A stretch of DNA of 64,000 nucleotides from positions 372,001 through 436,000 of the forward strand of contig CAVXXW010000009.1 in assembly GCA_963765785.1 (NCBI GenBank), given 5' to 3'. The translations under genes and the position numbers were made by a program. The notes under the pieces are model-generated. The model worked only from the letters and a program-made list of their open reading frames with translations. It ran no database searches and had not been told where the DNA came from. The DNA is from AC-32 sp963765785 (GTDB lineage Bacteria; Actinomycetota; Thermoleophilia; Gaiellales; Gaiellaceae). Positions 25,195 through 35,000 of the stretch are shown here, piece after piece (the first letter of the stretch is position 1; every line of letters begins with the position of its first letter).

Positions 25195-26481
25195 TCACGA
25201 GTTGTTCGCGGTCTCCGAGGGCGTCGACCAGCCGGCCGGACGGATCAGGTAGACGATCCCGCCCGAGGCCGGGATCCAGGCCCGCTCGAACTGCTCGCGG
25301 TCGTAGACGTGCCGCACCGCGGCGTCGTCCACCGACGCAGGGTCGTACGCGATCACGTTGCCGTTGGCGGTGAAGCCGCCGATCACCATCAGGTGCCCGT
25401 TGGTGCTCTTGATCCCGCCGTCGAGCTTGTTCGAGTTCCACGCGACGGACGCTACGAGCGGGATGCCCGCCTTGATGAACGGCTCGGCCTCGCGCAGGTT
25501 GTGCAGCGCCGTCACGTCGGCGACGAGCCCGCGCGACGCCGCGTACGCGGCGTTGAACGGCCAGTTGCCGGCGCCGTTGTAGTGGTAGTCGAACACCTCG
25601 CGGGCGGTGTAGTCGACCTGCGGATCCGTGTGGTTCGCGCCGAGCGCGTCGGTGACCCAGCTGTACTCCGCCGGCGTTGGGCTGTAGTTCGTGCCGGTCT
25701 TCTGCGACCAGTAGTCGATGACCATCGAGGTCGAGGTGGGGCTGCACCACGCCTCGCCGCCGTTGTCGTACTGTGGGAAGTCGCCGTGGTGGATCTCCTG
25801 CGAGTGCTTCGGCAGGCCGAGGTCGATCTGCGACGTGATCGTGGTCGAGCTCGGGAACGTCATCTTCTGGTTCGTCAGGTTCAGCGCGATCGCGCTGAGC
25901 CGGCTCACCGACGGGCTCGCGGTCGTGCCGAGCTTGCGGAAGAGCGTCACGCGGAGGCGATACGCGACCGCCGGGTGGTCCTTCGCGAAGAAGGTGTCGA
26001 TCGAGACGAAGCCCTCGGAATCGCCCTGACCGCCCACGGAGGTGCGGTGGAACGAGCCGTCGTCCGACGACCAGCGGCCCAGGATGTACCACTTGGCCCA
26101 GCCCTTGCCGTCGATGTTGGGCTGCACCTCGACCTGGATCCAGGTGCCCGCGGGCGTCTTCGCGTTCCACGACGAGACGAGCTCGTTGAACGGGAAGAGG
26201 TTCGTCACGTCAGAGGTCCAGGTGCCGTACTCGTAGCTCCCGGAGCCGTCGACGCCGTCGCCCGAGTAGTTCGTGAACGGGTCGGCGTATGCGTACGGGC
26301 CGCTGAGCGTTCCGCCGAGCGTGAGCGAGCCGTTCGAGAGCACGGTGCCGGTCGCTCTCGACGAGCTCAGCGCGAACGTCTTGTAGTTGAGCGGGTAGGG
26401 CTGTGCTGCCAGCGCGGGGGCGGTTCCGACAAGGCCGAGAGCCGCCGCCGCGATCACGGTGATGAGTCCTCGTTTGATCAT
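25195..26481 (-). CDS. Secreted C39-like cysteine peptidase
   Basis: 428 residues. ATG at 26481 begins a signal peptide (MIKRGLITVIAAAALGLVGT, then APALAA). Residues about 25-200 form a beta-rich domain. The C-terminal Peptidase_C39-like domain has the catalytic cysteine in EAWCSPTSTSMVIDYW, the histidine in NGHLMVIGGF and the aspartate in IAYDPASVDD. It lacks the ABC transporter parts of bacteriocin C39 peptidases, so it is an exported stand-alone hydrolase. The preceding gene ends 10 bp upstream. Confidence 0.87.
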   Translation of the reverse strand: MIKRGLITVIAAAALGLVGTAPALAAQPYPLNYKTFALSSSRATGTVLSNGSLTLGGTLSGPYAYADPFTNYSGDGVDGSGSYEYGTWTSDVTNLFPFNELVSSWNAKTPAGTWIQVEVQPNIDGKGWAKWYILGRWSSDDGSFHRTSVGGQGDSEGFVSIDTFFAKDHPAVAYRLRVTLFRKLGTTASPSVSRLSAIALNLTNQKMTFPSSTTITSQIDLGLPKHSQEIHHGDFPQYDNGGEAWCSPTSTSMVIDYWSQKTGTNYSPTPAEYSWVTDALGANHTDPQVDYTAREVFDYHYNGAGNWPFNAAYAASRGLVADVTALHNLREAEPFIKAGIPLVASVAWNSNKLDGGIKSTNGHLMVIGGFTANGNVIAYDPASVDDAAVRHVYDREQFERAWIPASGGIVYLIRPAGWSTPSETANNS

Positions 26482-26491
26482 GTCTTCGATC

Positions 26492-26905
26492 CTAAACGGA
26501 TGCGTTTCGACGCGGAAATGCGCCATCTGCGTCATTGCGCTCCAGCGCCTCGACTGCTGCTTCGAGCTGCTCCTCTGTCAGGCGCACGTACGAGTGGCGG
26601 CCGAGGCTGCGCGGGAAGACGCCGGCGGCCTCGACCGGCGGCGCCTCGCGCAGGTCGCCGACGAGCAGCAGTGGACGGATCGCGAACGACCAGCGCCAGC
26701 GCGTCCGCTCCGGGTTGTTCTCTGGATCGCCTGTGACCTCGACAAGCGCGAAGACGACCTGCCAGCGCGAGGCGTAGCAGACCGCGAGGTCGCCCTTCTG
26801 GACGGCGGGCCGGCGCGTCGAGGAGTGCCGTTGCAGTGACTCCGGCGTGACGCGCTCCGGCAGCGGGTGCTCGCCCGTTCCGCGCACGAGCAGCCAACGG
26901 TCCAT
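26492..26905 (-). CDS. EVE/PUA-like small protein
   Basis: 137 residues. The order WLLVRGTG, then VQKGDLAVCYASRWQVVFAL and a long charged C-terminal helix (RLTEEQLEAAVEALERND) resembles EVE-like (PUA-fold) proteins, which bind modified nucleic-acid bases. The match is by general pattern only and the usual SKSNP motif is absent. It lies 10 bp upstream of the C39-like peptidase gene on the same strand. Confidence 0.5.
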   Translation of the reverse strand: MDRWLLVRGTGEHPLPERVTPESLQRHSSTRRPAVQKGDLAVCYASRWQVVFALVEVTGDPENNPERTRWRWSFAIRPLLLVGDLREAPPVEAAGVFPRSLGRHSYVRLTEEQLEAAVEALERNDADGAFPRRNASV

Positions 26906-26925
26906 CGATGCGTAGCATGCAGGGC

Positions 26926-27198
26926 ATGTGCCGGAACATCCACACGCTCTTCAACTTCGAGCCGCCCGCGACCGAGGACGAGGTCCATGGCGCGGCGCTG
27001 CAGTACGTGCGCAAGGTGAGCGGGTTCACGAGGCCGTCGCAGGCCAACCAGGCAGCGTTCGAGCGGGCGGTCGACGAGATCGCGCACGCCACGTCGCATC
27101 TGATCGCCGAGCTCGTGACGAACGCGCCGCCGAAGGACCGCGAGGTCGAGGCGGCCCGCAGGCGCGAGCGCGCCGAGAAGCGCTTCGCTGCGGCCTAG
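26926..27198 (+). CDS. DUF2277 protein
   Basis: 90 residues. It begins MCRNIHTLFNFEPPATEDEV and continues VRKVSGFTRPSQANQAAFER, the diagnostic sequence of DUF2277. Two earlier in-frame ATGs exist (26908, 26917), but MCRNI is the conserved family N-terminus, so 26926 is chosen. The C-terminus is a basic helix. Function unknown. The GNAT gene follows three bases after the stop. Confidence 0.88.
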   Translation: MCRNIHTLFNFEPPATEDEVHGAALQYVRKVSGFTRPSQANQAAFERAVDEIAHATSHLIAELVTNAPPKDREVEAARRRERAEKRFAAA

Positions 27199-27201
27199 CG
27201 G

Positions 27202-28050
27202 GTGCAGCTCACACGCCACGAGAACGCCGGGGACTTCCTCGCGCGCGCGGGTGACTTCCTCGCCGCGCGGGAGGCCGAGCACAACCTGATTCTCGGGATC
27301 AGCTCGCGGCTGCAGCGCGAGCCGCGGATCTACGGCCAGCCCGCCTACCTGGCCACGGTCGAGGATGGCGGCCACGTGGTCGGCGCGACGATGCGCACGC
27401 CGCCGCACAACCTGATCCTTTCCGAGATCGACGACGAGGCCGCGATCCCGCTCGTGCTCGAGGACGCCCGCGAGGTGTTCGGGACCCTGCCGGGCGTGGT
27501 GGGGCCGAAGGCGCCGGCGGGCCGGTTCGCCGACCTCTGGGAGGAAGCGACCGGCGCGCAGGGCCGCCTCGAAATCGAGCAGCGGTGCTTCCGCGCCGAC
27601 CACGCAGACGCGCCGGAGAACGTCTCCGGCGACATGCGCGACTACGAGAGCCGGGACCGCGTGGTGGCCGTCGAGTGGATGGACGCCTTCGTCGCCGAGG
27701 CGCTGCACGGGCCGGAGCCCGACTCGAGCGAGGAGTTCGTCGACCGCCGCAGCCAGGATCCGGACGGCGGCCTCGTCCTCTGGGATGACGGCGAGGCTGT
27801 GTCGATGGCCGGCTTCGGCGGCCGCACGCCCAACGGCATCCGCGTCGGGCCGGTCTACACGCCGCCGGAGTTGCGCGGCCGCGGCTACGCGAGCGCGCTC
27901 ACGGCCGCGCTGACGCAGCGGCTGCTCGACGAGGGCAGACGGTTCTGCTTCCTCTTCACCGACCTCGCGAACCCGACCTCGAACAACATCTACCAGCGGA
28001 TCGGCTACCGGCCGGTGATCGACGTGGATCTCTGGCGCTTCTCGGGCTAG
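27202..28050 (+). CDS. GNAT-family N-acetyltransferase
   Basis: 282 residues. The C-terminal GNAT core is clear: AVSMAGFGGRTPNGIRVGPV, then the acetyl-CoA loop PPELRGRGYASALTAALTQR, and the last strand FTDLANPTSNNIYQRIGYRP. The N-terminal half (residues 1-130) is a degenerate GNAT-like fold, giving a tandem arrangement usual for this size class. It is probably co-transcribed with the DUF2277 gene. Substrate unknown. Confidence 0.88.
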   Translation: MQLTRHENAGDFLARAGDFLAAREAEHNLILGISSRLQREPRIYGQPAYLATVEDGGHVVGATMRTPPHNLILSEIDDEAAIPLVLEDAREVFGTLPGVVGPKAPAGRFADLWEEATGAQGRLEIEQRCFRADHADAPENVSGDMRDYESRDRVVAVEWMDAFVAEALHGPEPDSSEEFVDRRSQDPDGGLVLWDDGEAVSMAGFGGRTPNGIRVGPVYTPPELRGRGYASALTAALTQRLLDEGRRFCFLFTDLANPTSNNIYQRIGYRPVIDVDLWRFSG

Positions 28051-28085
28051 GCTGCGACCGGAATCCGAGGCCAGGGGAGGAACGG

Positions 28086-28850
28086 ATGAAGAAGGCAATC
28101 GCTTTCGCCGCGCTCGCGGGCGCGCTCGTGTTCGCGGCGGCCGGCAGCGCGATCACGAACGGCGAGCCCGACGGGAACGCGCACCCCGAGGTCGGCGCGC
28201 TGCTCGCGCAGCAGGCGTTCTCCGACGGGACGTGGGAGGAGTGCACGGGGACGCTGATCTCGCCGCGCGTCTTCCTGACGGCCGAGCACTGCGACGAGGG
28301 CGTCAGCCGCGTCGAGGTGACGTTCGCGTCCACGTTCGACCGCGCGACCAGCACGACCTACTGGGGCACGTGGCACGGCGACCCCGCGTACAAGAAGACG
28401 TCCGGCGATCCGCACGACATGGCCGTGGTCGTGCTCGACGAGCCCGTCACCGGGATCTCGCCGGCGCGGCTGCCCGCGGCCGACTCCCTGTCGAACCTGC
28501 CGAACGATCAGCAGTTCACTCCTGTCGGCTACGGCGCGCAGTCGGTCACCAGCGGCGCGGGCGGGAAGACCTTCCACTACGCGGACGTCCGTTACCGCAC
28601 GGTCGGCACGTTCAACGCCACCACACAGACGTGGCTGAAGCTGTCGATGAACCCGTCCCACGGCGACGGCGGCACCTGCTACGGCGACTCCGGCGGCCCG
28701 AACTTCCTCGGCGCCGGGGCCTCCGAGACGAACATCATCGCCGGCACGACGATCACGGGCGACACGCCCTGCCGCTCGACGAACGTGGACTACCGGCTCG
28801 ACACGCCGTCAGCCCGGTCGTTCCTCGGGCAGTTCGTGACGCTGCCCTGA
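28086..28850 (+). CDS. Secreted trypsin-like serine protease
   Basis: 254 residues with a signal peptide (MKKAIAFAALAGALVFAAAG). The chymotrypsin-fold triad is present: His in FLTAEHCDEG, Asp in PHDMAVVVLDEP and Ser in GGTCYGDSGGPNF. The mature N-terminus is ITNGEPDG, with no obvious propeptide. Two cysteines near the histidine and two near the serine can form the family disulfides. ATG at 28086 follows AGGGGAGGAACGG. A perfect hairpin follows the gene. Confidence 0.92.
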   Translation: MKKAIAFAALAGALVFAAAGSAITNGEPDGNAHPEVGALLAQQAFSDGTWEECTGTLISPRVFLTAEHCDEGVSRVEVTFASTFDRATSTTYWGTWHGDPAYKKTSGDPHDMAVVVLDEPVTGISPARLPAADSLSNLPNDQQFTPVGYGAQSVTSGAGGKTFHYADVRYRTVGTFNATTQTWLKLSMNPSHGDGGTCYGDSGGPNFLGAGASETNIIAGTTITGDTPCRSTNVDYRLDTPSARSFLGQFVTLP

Positions 28851-28860
28851 CGTCTCTCTA

Positions 28861-28890
28861 AGGCCGGGCCTGCGCGCGCAGGCCCGGCCT
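28861..28890 (+). terminator. Perfect 13-bp hairpin after the serine protease
   Basis: AGGCCGGGCCTGC (28861-28873) pairs with GCAGGCCCGGCCT (28878-28890) around GCGC, 10 bp after the protease stop. Only CCCTTAGG follows, so it would be a U-poor intrinsic terminator. Confidence 0.75.
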
Positions 28891-28938
28891 CCCTTAGGCT
28901 GCGGCCGCCACGACAGACAGCTACCAGGGGGGTTCCAC

Positions 28939-30057
28939 GTGACTCCACGCCGTTACCTGATCCTGCTCACGGGCGTGCTGGCCGCGCTTGTGCTTCTTGT
29001 CTCACCGGCAGGCGCCGTCTCGCCGAATGCGCATCGGCCTTCGCTCCAGTTCATCGGGCAGGCAATCATCCCGACCGGCGCGACCTTCGCCGGTACGACG
29101 ATCGGGGGCCTCTCCTCGATCACCTACGACCCGGAGCAGAACGTCTACTACACGCTCTCGGACGACCAGTCGCAGATCAACCCGGCGCGGTTCTACACCG
29201 TCGGGATCGACGTCGGCCCGACCTTCGACGCGAGCGACGTCCACTTCGACGCGGTCACGACGCTGCAGAAGCCGGGCGGCGGCCCGTACCCGACCGGAGG
29301 CCTCGACCCCGAAGGGCTCGCGCTCACCAAGGACCGCGAGCTGATCCTCACCTCCGAGGGCAACACGAACACGCTGCTCGCGCCGTTCGTTCGCCGCTAC
29401 GACCTCGCGGGCGACTACCTCGCCGACCTGCCTGTGCCGGGTTACTACCTGCCGACCGCCGACCACTCGAGCGGCATCCGATTCAACCTCGCGTTCGAGT
29501 CGGCCGGCGTGCCGCCGAACGGCCGGTTCTTCTTCACCGCGACGGAGAACGCGCTCTTTCAGGACGGCCCAGCGGCGACGCCGACGAACGGAAGCCCGTC
29601 GCGGATCCTCCGCTACAACCTGCAGACGGGACAGCTGGACCGCGAGTACCTCTACGAGACCGATCCGATCTTCCAACCGCCGATCCCGCCGACGCAGTTC
29701 GCGGTCAACGGGATCACGGAGCTGCTGCCGTTCAACAACGAGCTGATGCTCTCGATGGAGCGCTCGTTCTCGGTCGGCGTCCCCGGCACGGGCAACGAGA
29801 TCAAGCTCTACGAAGTGGCGCTGCCCGGTGCGACGAACGTGCTCGGCACGCGGAGCCTCGCCGGCCTCGACGTGAAGCCCGCGCAGAAGACGCTGCTCTT
29901 CGACCTCGGCTCTCTCGGGATCCCGCTCGACAACGTCGAGGGCATGACGTGGGGCCCGAAGCTTTCCGACGGGCGGCAGTCGCTCGTGCTGGTCAGCGAC
30001 AACAACTTCGCCGCGTCGCAGTTCACGCAGTTCCTGCTCTTCGCGGTCTCGCCCTAG
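28939..30057 (+). CDS. Secreted esterase-like protein of the phytase family
   Basis: 372 residues. GTG at 28939 with GGGGGG upstream starts a signal peptide (YLILLTGVLAALVLLVSPAG). The beta-propeller domain shows family blocks: IGGLSSITYDPEQNVYYTLS, DPEGLALTKDRELILTSEGN, RRYDLAGDY, NGITELLPFNNELMLSMERS and NVEGMTWGP. The family (Pfam Phytase-like) is exported and acts on phosphoesters or similar, with variable evidence. It stands between a terminator hairpin and the convergent P450 gene. Confidence 0.88.
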   Translation: MTPRRYLILLTGVLAALVLLVSPAGAVSPNAHRPSLQFIGQAIIPTGATFAGTTIGGLSSITYDPEQNVYYTLSDDQSQINPARFYTVGIDVGPTFDASDVHFDAVTTLQKPGGGPYPTGGLDPEGLALTKDRELILTSEGNTNTLLAPFVRRYDLAGDYLADLPVPGYYLPTADHSSGIRFNLAFESAGVPPNGRFFFTATENALFQDGPAATPTNGSPSRILRYNLQTGQLDREYLYETDPIFQPPIPPTQFAVNGITELLPFNNELMLSMERSFSVGVPGTGNEIKLYEVALPGATNVLGTRSLAGLDVKPAQKTLLFDLGSLGIPLDNVEGMTWGPKLSDGRQSLVLVSDNNFAASQFTQFLLFAVSP

Positions 30058-31259
30058 GCCGAGACCTGGAGGCCTTCGAGGCCCCAGATCACGAATGCGC
30101 GGTTGCGCCGGGGCTCCTCCGCCAGGGAGAGCCCCGGCGCCCGCTCGACCAGGGCGCCGAGCGCGGCGGCCAGCTCGATCCGCGCCAGGGGCGCGCCGAT
30201 GCAGACGTGGATGCCGCCGCCGAAGCCGATGTGCTCGGCGGCATTCGGGCGGCCGACGTCGAACGCGTCCGGGTCCTCGAAGACACGAGGGTCGCGGTTC
30301 GCCGAGCCGAACAGCAGCGCGACCTTCGCGCCTCTGGAAACCGGCCGGCCCGCGATCTCGACGCCGTCCTCGAGCACCCAGCGCTCGAACAGCTGCAGTG
30401 GCGGGTCCCAACGGATCAGCTCCTCGACCGCGTCCCTGGGCTCGACGTCTCCGTCGACGAGGCGCTGCCACTGCTCCGGGTGGGACAAAAGCGCGAGCAC
30501 GCCGTTGCCGAGCGTGTTCACGGTCGCCTCGTGTCCGGCGTTGAGGAGCACGATCATCGTCGAGACGATCTGCGCGTCCGTCAGCCGCTTGCCCTCGACC
30601 TCGACCTCGACCAGGCGCGTGACCATGTCGTCCCGAGGGTCGCGCCGCCGTTTCGCGATCAGCGACTCGACGTACGCGGTGAACTCGGCCGCCGCCCGCG
30701 TTGCCCGCTCAGCCTGCTCGAGGGTCGTGTCGAGCTCGTACATCTTCACCATCGCGTGCGACCAGTCGAGCAGGTCGCGGCCGCGGTCGGTCGGGACGCC
30801 GAGCAGGCGGCAGATGACTGCGATCGAGTACGGCTGGGCGTAGTCTCGAAGCAGCTCGAAACGTCCGTCGGGCAGGAGCTCTCGGGAGAGCTGCTCGGAC
30901 GGCGCCCGCAGGCTTTCGACCGAGCGCGGCGTGAAGGCCGCGGCCACGAGCTTGCGGATGCGCGTGTGCTCCGGCGGCTCGAGCCAGAGCAGGCTCCAGC
31001 GCTCGGTGTTCCAGAACGGCTGCCAGCGAGGATCGAGCGGCTCGGCCGCGTCGAACTCGTCCTCGCCGCCGACGTGGCGGAAGTTGCGCCCGAGCCGGCG
31101 GTCCCGCAGGCAGGCGCGCACGTCGGCGTACCGGGTGACGAGCCAGCGCTCGAGCCGCTCCTCGTGGTGGAGCGGCGCCTCCTCCCGCAGCTCCGCGAGC
31201 CGCGGGTAGGGATCGGCGAGGAACGCCGGGTCGCCGGGGTCGAATTTTGAGACGGTCAC
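30054..31259 (-). CDS. Cytochrome P450
   Basis: 401 residues from GTG at 31259 (TVSKFDPGDPAFLADPYPRL); a longer in-frame start at 31298 adds 13 basic residues. P450 features: I-helix LNAGHEATVNTLGNGVLALL, ExxR in EELIRWDPP, and the haem loop FGGGIHVCIGAPLARIELAA with the thiolate cysteine. The threonine after AGHEA fits oxygen activation. Soluble bacterial class; the redox partner and substrate are not encoded nearby. Confidence 0.92.
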   Translation of the reverse strand: MTVSKFDPGDPAFLADPYPRLAELREEAPLHHEERLERWLVTRYADVRACLRDRRLGRNFRHVGGEDEFDAAEPLDPRWQPFWNTERWSLLWLEPPEHTRIRKLVAAAFTPRSVESLRAPSEQLSRELLPDGRFELLRDYAQPYSIAVICRLLGVPTDRGRDLLDWSHAMVKMYELDTTLEQAERATRAAAEFTAYVESLIAKRRRDPRDDMVTRLVEVEVEGKRLTDAQIVSTMIVLLNAGHEATVNTLGNGVLALLSHPEQWQRLVDGDVEPRDAVEELIRWDPPLQLFERWVLEDGVEIAGRPVSRGAKVALLFGSANRDPRVFEDPDAFDVGRPNAAEHIGFGGGIHVCIGAPLARIELAAALGALVERAPGLSLAEEPRRNRAFVIWGLEGLQVSA

Positions 31260-31312
31260 ACCAGCAAAGCCGGCGCGACCTCTTTGGCGGCATCGCAAGC
31301 GACGCCTCAGGC

Positions 31313-31690
31313 TCAGGTCTGGGCGACGATCGTGATGCCGCCGCGGGCCTTCTGCTCCAGGGTGACGGTGACACGCTCGGCGCCGAGCTCTAGCGTGGCC
31401 CCGACGTCGTCCCGGATCCGGACGGCCAGGGCCTCGCAGAACACGCCTTCGTTGCGGAAGCTCGCCAGGTAGAGCTTGAGCGACTTCGACTCGAGGCAGA
31501 GCCGGTCGGGCTCGTACTCGATCGTCGCCACGTACATGTCCGGCTGGTTCGTGATCGGACAGACGGCGATGAGCTCGTCGCTCGTCATCTCGACGCGGGC
31601 GACGCCCGGGTTCTCGAACGTCTCGAGGCCCGCGTAGTGGTCGGAGCCGGCGTGGCCGAGCGCGACGAACTCTCCGGGCCGTTCGCTCAT
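31313..31690 (-). CDS. queF: NADPH-dependent 7-cyano-7-deazaguanine reductase
   Basis: 125 residues, the short QueF type, which reduces preQ0 to preQ1 in queuosine biosynthesis. The catalytic cysteine is in LIAVCPITNQPDMY, and the QueF motif ESKSLKLYLASFRNEGVFCE is intact. No queC, queD, queE or tgt is seen in the window. The P450 gene follows 53 bp downstream on the same strand; a deoxyribosyltransferase-like gene is divergent. Confidence 0.93.
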   Translation of the reverse strand: MSERPGEFVALGHAGSDHYAGLETFENPGVARVEMTSDELIAVCPITNQPDMYVATIEYEPDRLCLESKSLKLYLASFRNEGVFCEALAVRIRDDVGATLELGAERVTVTLEQKARGGITIVAQT

Positions 31691-31710
31691 GCCGCGTACT
31701 GTACGCCGCC

Positions 31711-32076
31711 GTGAAGCGCGTCTACCTGGCCGGGCCGCCGTTCGCCGACGAGTACCGGCGACGGGCCTCGGAGCTGCTTCTCGCTGCAGGATGCGAGCCG
31801 GTCGACCCGATGCGCCGCGACTTCCGCGGCCGCACCGAGGGGCGCGAGGCCGAGATCGTCGAGGGCGACCTCGAGGAGATCGCCTCCTGCGACGCGGTGC
31901 TGGCCGCGTTCACCGCGCCCGACGAGGGGACCGCGATGGAGGCGTGGCACGCGCACACGCTTGGGATGCCGGTGGTCGTCTACACGGGCGGGACGCCGCC
32001 GCACCCGTGGACGATCTACGTCGCAGCCGAGGTGCACGCGGCACTCGAGGGCGCCGTCGCGGCCGTCGCGCGCTAG
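31711..32076 (+). CDS. Nucleoside 2-deoxyribosyltransferase-like protein
   Basis: 121 residues from GTG at 31711. The family pattern VYLAGPPFADEYRRRASELL is followed by EIVEGDLEEIASCDAVLAAF and DEGTAMEAWHAHTLGMPVVV, matching the nucleotide-binding and catalytic-Glu regions of the fold. Such proteins exchange or cleave N-glycosidic bonds of (deoxy)nucleosides. Only 20 bp separate it from the divergent queF, another purine-base enzyme, which may be meaningful. Confidence 0.8.
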   Translation: MKRVYLAGPPFADEYRRRASELLLAAGCEPVDPMRRDFRGRTEGREAEIVEGDLEEIASCDAVLAAFTAPDEGTAMEAWHAHTLGMPVVVYTGGTPPHPWTIYVAAEVHAALEGAVAAVAR

Positions 32077-35000
32077 CCCGACCCGACAACGAACGTGCTC
32101 TTGCCGAGCAGCGGCCAATAGCGGCCGTGCCGTCGCGCCCCGCGGCCGGGCCAGACGTACCACGTGTAGCTGCCGGCCTGGAGCGTGTGGGGCGAGCCGC
32201 CGAACCGCCAGCGGGCCGGCATCTTCAGCTGCGGTCGCGCGGGCCACCAGCTCGCGACCGCGCGGCCGCCGAGCCAGAGCTGGACGTTGTAGTAGCGCGC
32301 GCTGCGGGCCGGGCGCCACGCAAAGGTGGGCGAGCTGCCAGGAGCGACGCGGGCTCCGGGCCGCGGCGCGTAGAGCACTGGCATAGGCATCGCGCTGGCG
32401 CTGCGGGCGAGCTCGTTGCCCGCGTTGTCCTCCGCCGTGACGACGTACGTGTAGCGGACGTAGTTGTCCACCTTGCGATCCGTGAACGAGGAGGACGGTC
32501 CGTCGTAGACGACGCTCGAGCCTGCGCTGCCGATCCCGGGCTTGCGGGTGACCTTGAAGCTGGTTGCGCCGGACGTGCGCCAGCGGAGGCTCACGGCGTC
32601 GTCGCGCGGCGTCAGGTTGATCCGGTCGAAGTTGGGCGGCGTCGAGTCGTACTTGAAGGCGTAGCCGACAGCTCCGCTCGTGTTGCCGGCCTGGTCGGTG
32701 CAGCTGCCGCTCAGCGCGGTGGCGCTGTTGGTCGGCCCGCCGTACGTCGCGGTCGAGCAGGACGCGATCCCCGACAGCGCGTCCGAGCCCGACCACTTGA
32801 CGGCGAACGGGCGGTTGTACCAGCCGTCATGGTCAGGCGGCCGAGCGGGCCCGGCGGTGATGCCCATCGGCGTCGTGGCGTCGAAACGGAACCCGAACGG
32901 GACCGGGGCCGAGGTGTTGCCCGCCTTGTCCGTGCACGTACCGTTCGGCTGGACGGCGGCAGCGTCGGGCCCGCCGTACGAGTAGGAGCTGCAGGAGGCG
33001 ATGCCGGAGACCGGGTCGGCGCCGCTCCAGTTCACCGTCAGCCCGTGGTTGTACCAGCCGTTCGAGTCGGGCGGTCGCGAGGCCGCCGGCTGCACGGCCG
33101 GCGGTGTTGCGTCGTAACGGAAGGAGAGCGCGGGAGGCGAGGCGCTGTTCCCGGCGCGATCGGTGCAGCTGCCGCCGGAGCTCGCGTTGCTGCTGTCGGG
33201 GCCGCTGTAGGTGACCGGCGCCGTGCATGACGCGATCCCGGAAGTGGCATCGCTGCCGCTCCAACTGATCGAGACCGGCTGGTTGTACCAGCCGTCGTGA
33301 TCCGGCGGGCGCGCGGCGCTGACGGCGACTGTCGGCGGCGTCGAGTCGTAATGGAGCGTGAAGTCGGACGCCGACGTGTTGCCGGCAACATCGGTGCAGC
33401 TGCCGGGGACGGTGGCGTTCGCGCCGTCGGGCGCGGTGTACATCGGCGACGAGCACGTCGCGATCCCGGAGGTCGCGTCGGTTCCCGACCAGGTGACGCC
33501 GACCGGGTGGTTGTACCAGCCGTTCGAGTCCGGGGCTCGGGCGGCGGTCGGCGGTGCCGAGGGCGGGTGGCGTCGAGTCGTACTTGACCATGTACGAGCC
33601 CGAGGAGCTGTTGCCGGCCTTGTCGGTGCAGGTGACGCTCCTGCTCGTGCCGGTCGTGTCGGGGCCGCTGTAGCTCGTCGACGTGCACGAGTCGATCCCG
33701 AGAGGGAGTCGGTACCGCTGCCGGTGATCGTCACCGCCGAGTTGAACCAGCCGGCCCCGTTCGGCGCGCGGGTGGGAGCGGCGGTCGTGGTCGGCGGCGT
33801 GGCGTCGTAGTGCACGGTGAACGACGCACCCGAGCTGTTGCCGGCGTTGTCGGTGCAGGTGCCGCTCACGGTCGTGCCGGCGGTGTCCGGGCCGTTGTAG
33901 GTGCTCTTCGGGCTGCAGGAGGCGATTCCGGAGGTCGCGTCGGTCCCGTTCCAGGTGACGTCGACCTTCGAGTTCAGCCAGCCGTTCGCGTTCGGCGCCG
34001 GGCTCGGCGACGGGGTCGTGACCGGCGGCGCCGAGTCGTACTTCAGCCCGAAGCTCGTAGTCGTGCTGTTCCCGGCCGCGTCGGTGCACGAGCCTTGGAC
34101 GGAAGCATTGGCGTTGTCCGGCCCGCTGTACGTCGACGACGAGCAGGAGGCGATGCCCGACGTGCCGTCCGTGCCCGACCAGTCGACGTCGACCGGGTGG
34201 TTGAACCACGACCCCTGGTCGGGAGCGCGCCCGGTGGTGGCGCCCACGGCGGGCGGCGTCGAGTCGTACTTGACGACGTACGAGCCCGACGAGCTGTTGC
34301 CGGCCTTGTCGGTGCAGCTGACGCTCCTGCTCGTGCCGGTCGTGTCGGGGCCGCTGTAGCTCGTCGACGTGCACGAGCCGATTCCCGAGAGGGAGTCGGT
34401 ACCGCTGCCGGTGATCGTCACCGCCGAGTTGAACCAGCCGGCGCCGTTCGGCGGCGCGGGCGGGAGCGGCGGTCGTGGTCGGCGCGCCTGTGTCGAGCTT
34501 GACGGTGAAGTTCCCGGAGCCGGTGTTCCCGGCGTTGTCGGTGCAGCTGCCGCTGAGTGTCGTCCCGGCGGTGTCGGGGCTGCTGTAGCTGCTCTTCGCA
34601 CTGCAGGAAGCGACGCCCGAGGTCGGGTCGGAGCCGTTCCACGTGACCTGCACGCCGCTGTTGAGCCAGCCGTTCGCATTCGGCGCCGGGCTCGGTGCCG
34701 GGGTCGTCGCGGGCGGCGTCGAGTCGTAGTGCAGCGTCAGCGGCGCCGTGGACCAGTTGCCGGCGTTGTCCTGGCAGGTGCCGCTCTCGGTCACCGCGGT
34801 CGTGTCGGGCCCGCTGTACGTGAGCGGTGAGGTGCAGGAGGCGATCCCGGAGGTCGAGTCGGTGCCGCTCCAGGTCAGGGTCACCCCTGAGCGGTACCAG
34901 CCGGCGGCGTTCGGCGCCCGGCTCGGCGCCACGGTCGTCGAAGGAGGAGTCGCGTCGACCTTGAGCAGCTTCGTCGTGACTGACGTCGTCCCGCCGTCGC

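Noticed and set aside
32640..34960. CRISPR-like spacing of repeats
   Set aside because: The about 228-bp repeats encode protein modules in frame; there are no short repeats with unique spacers and no cas genes.
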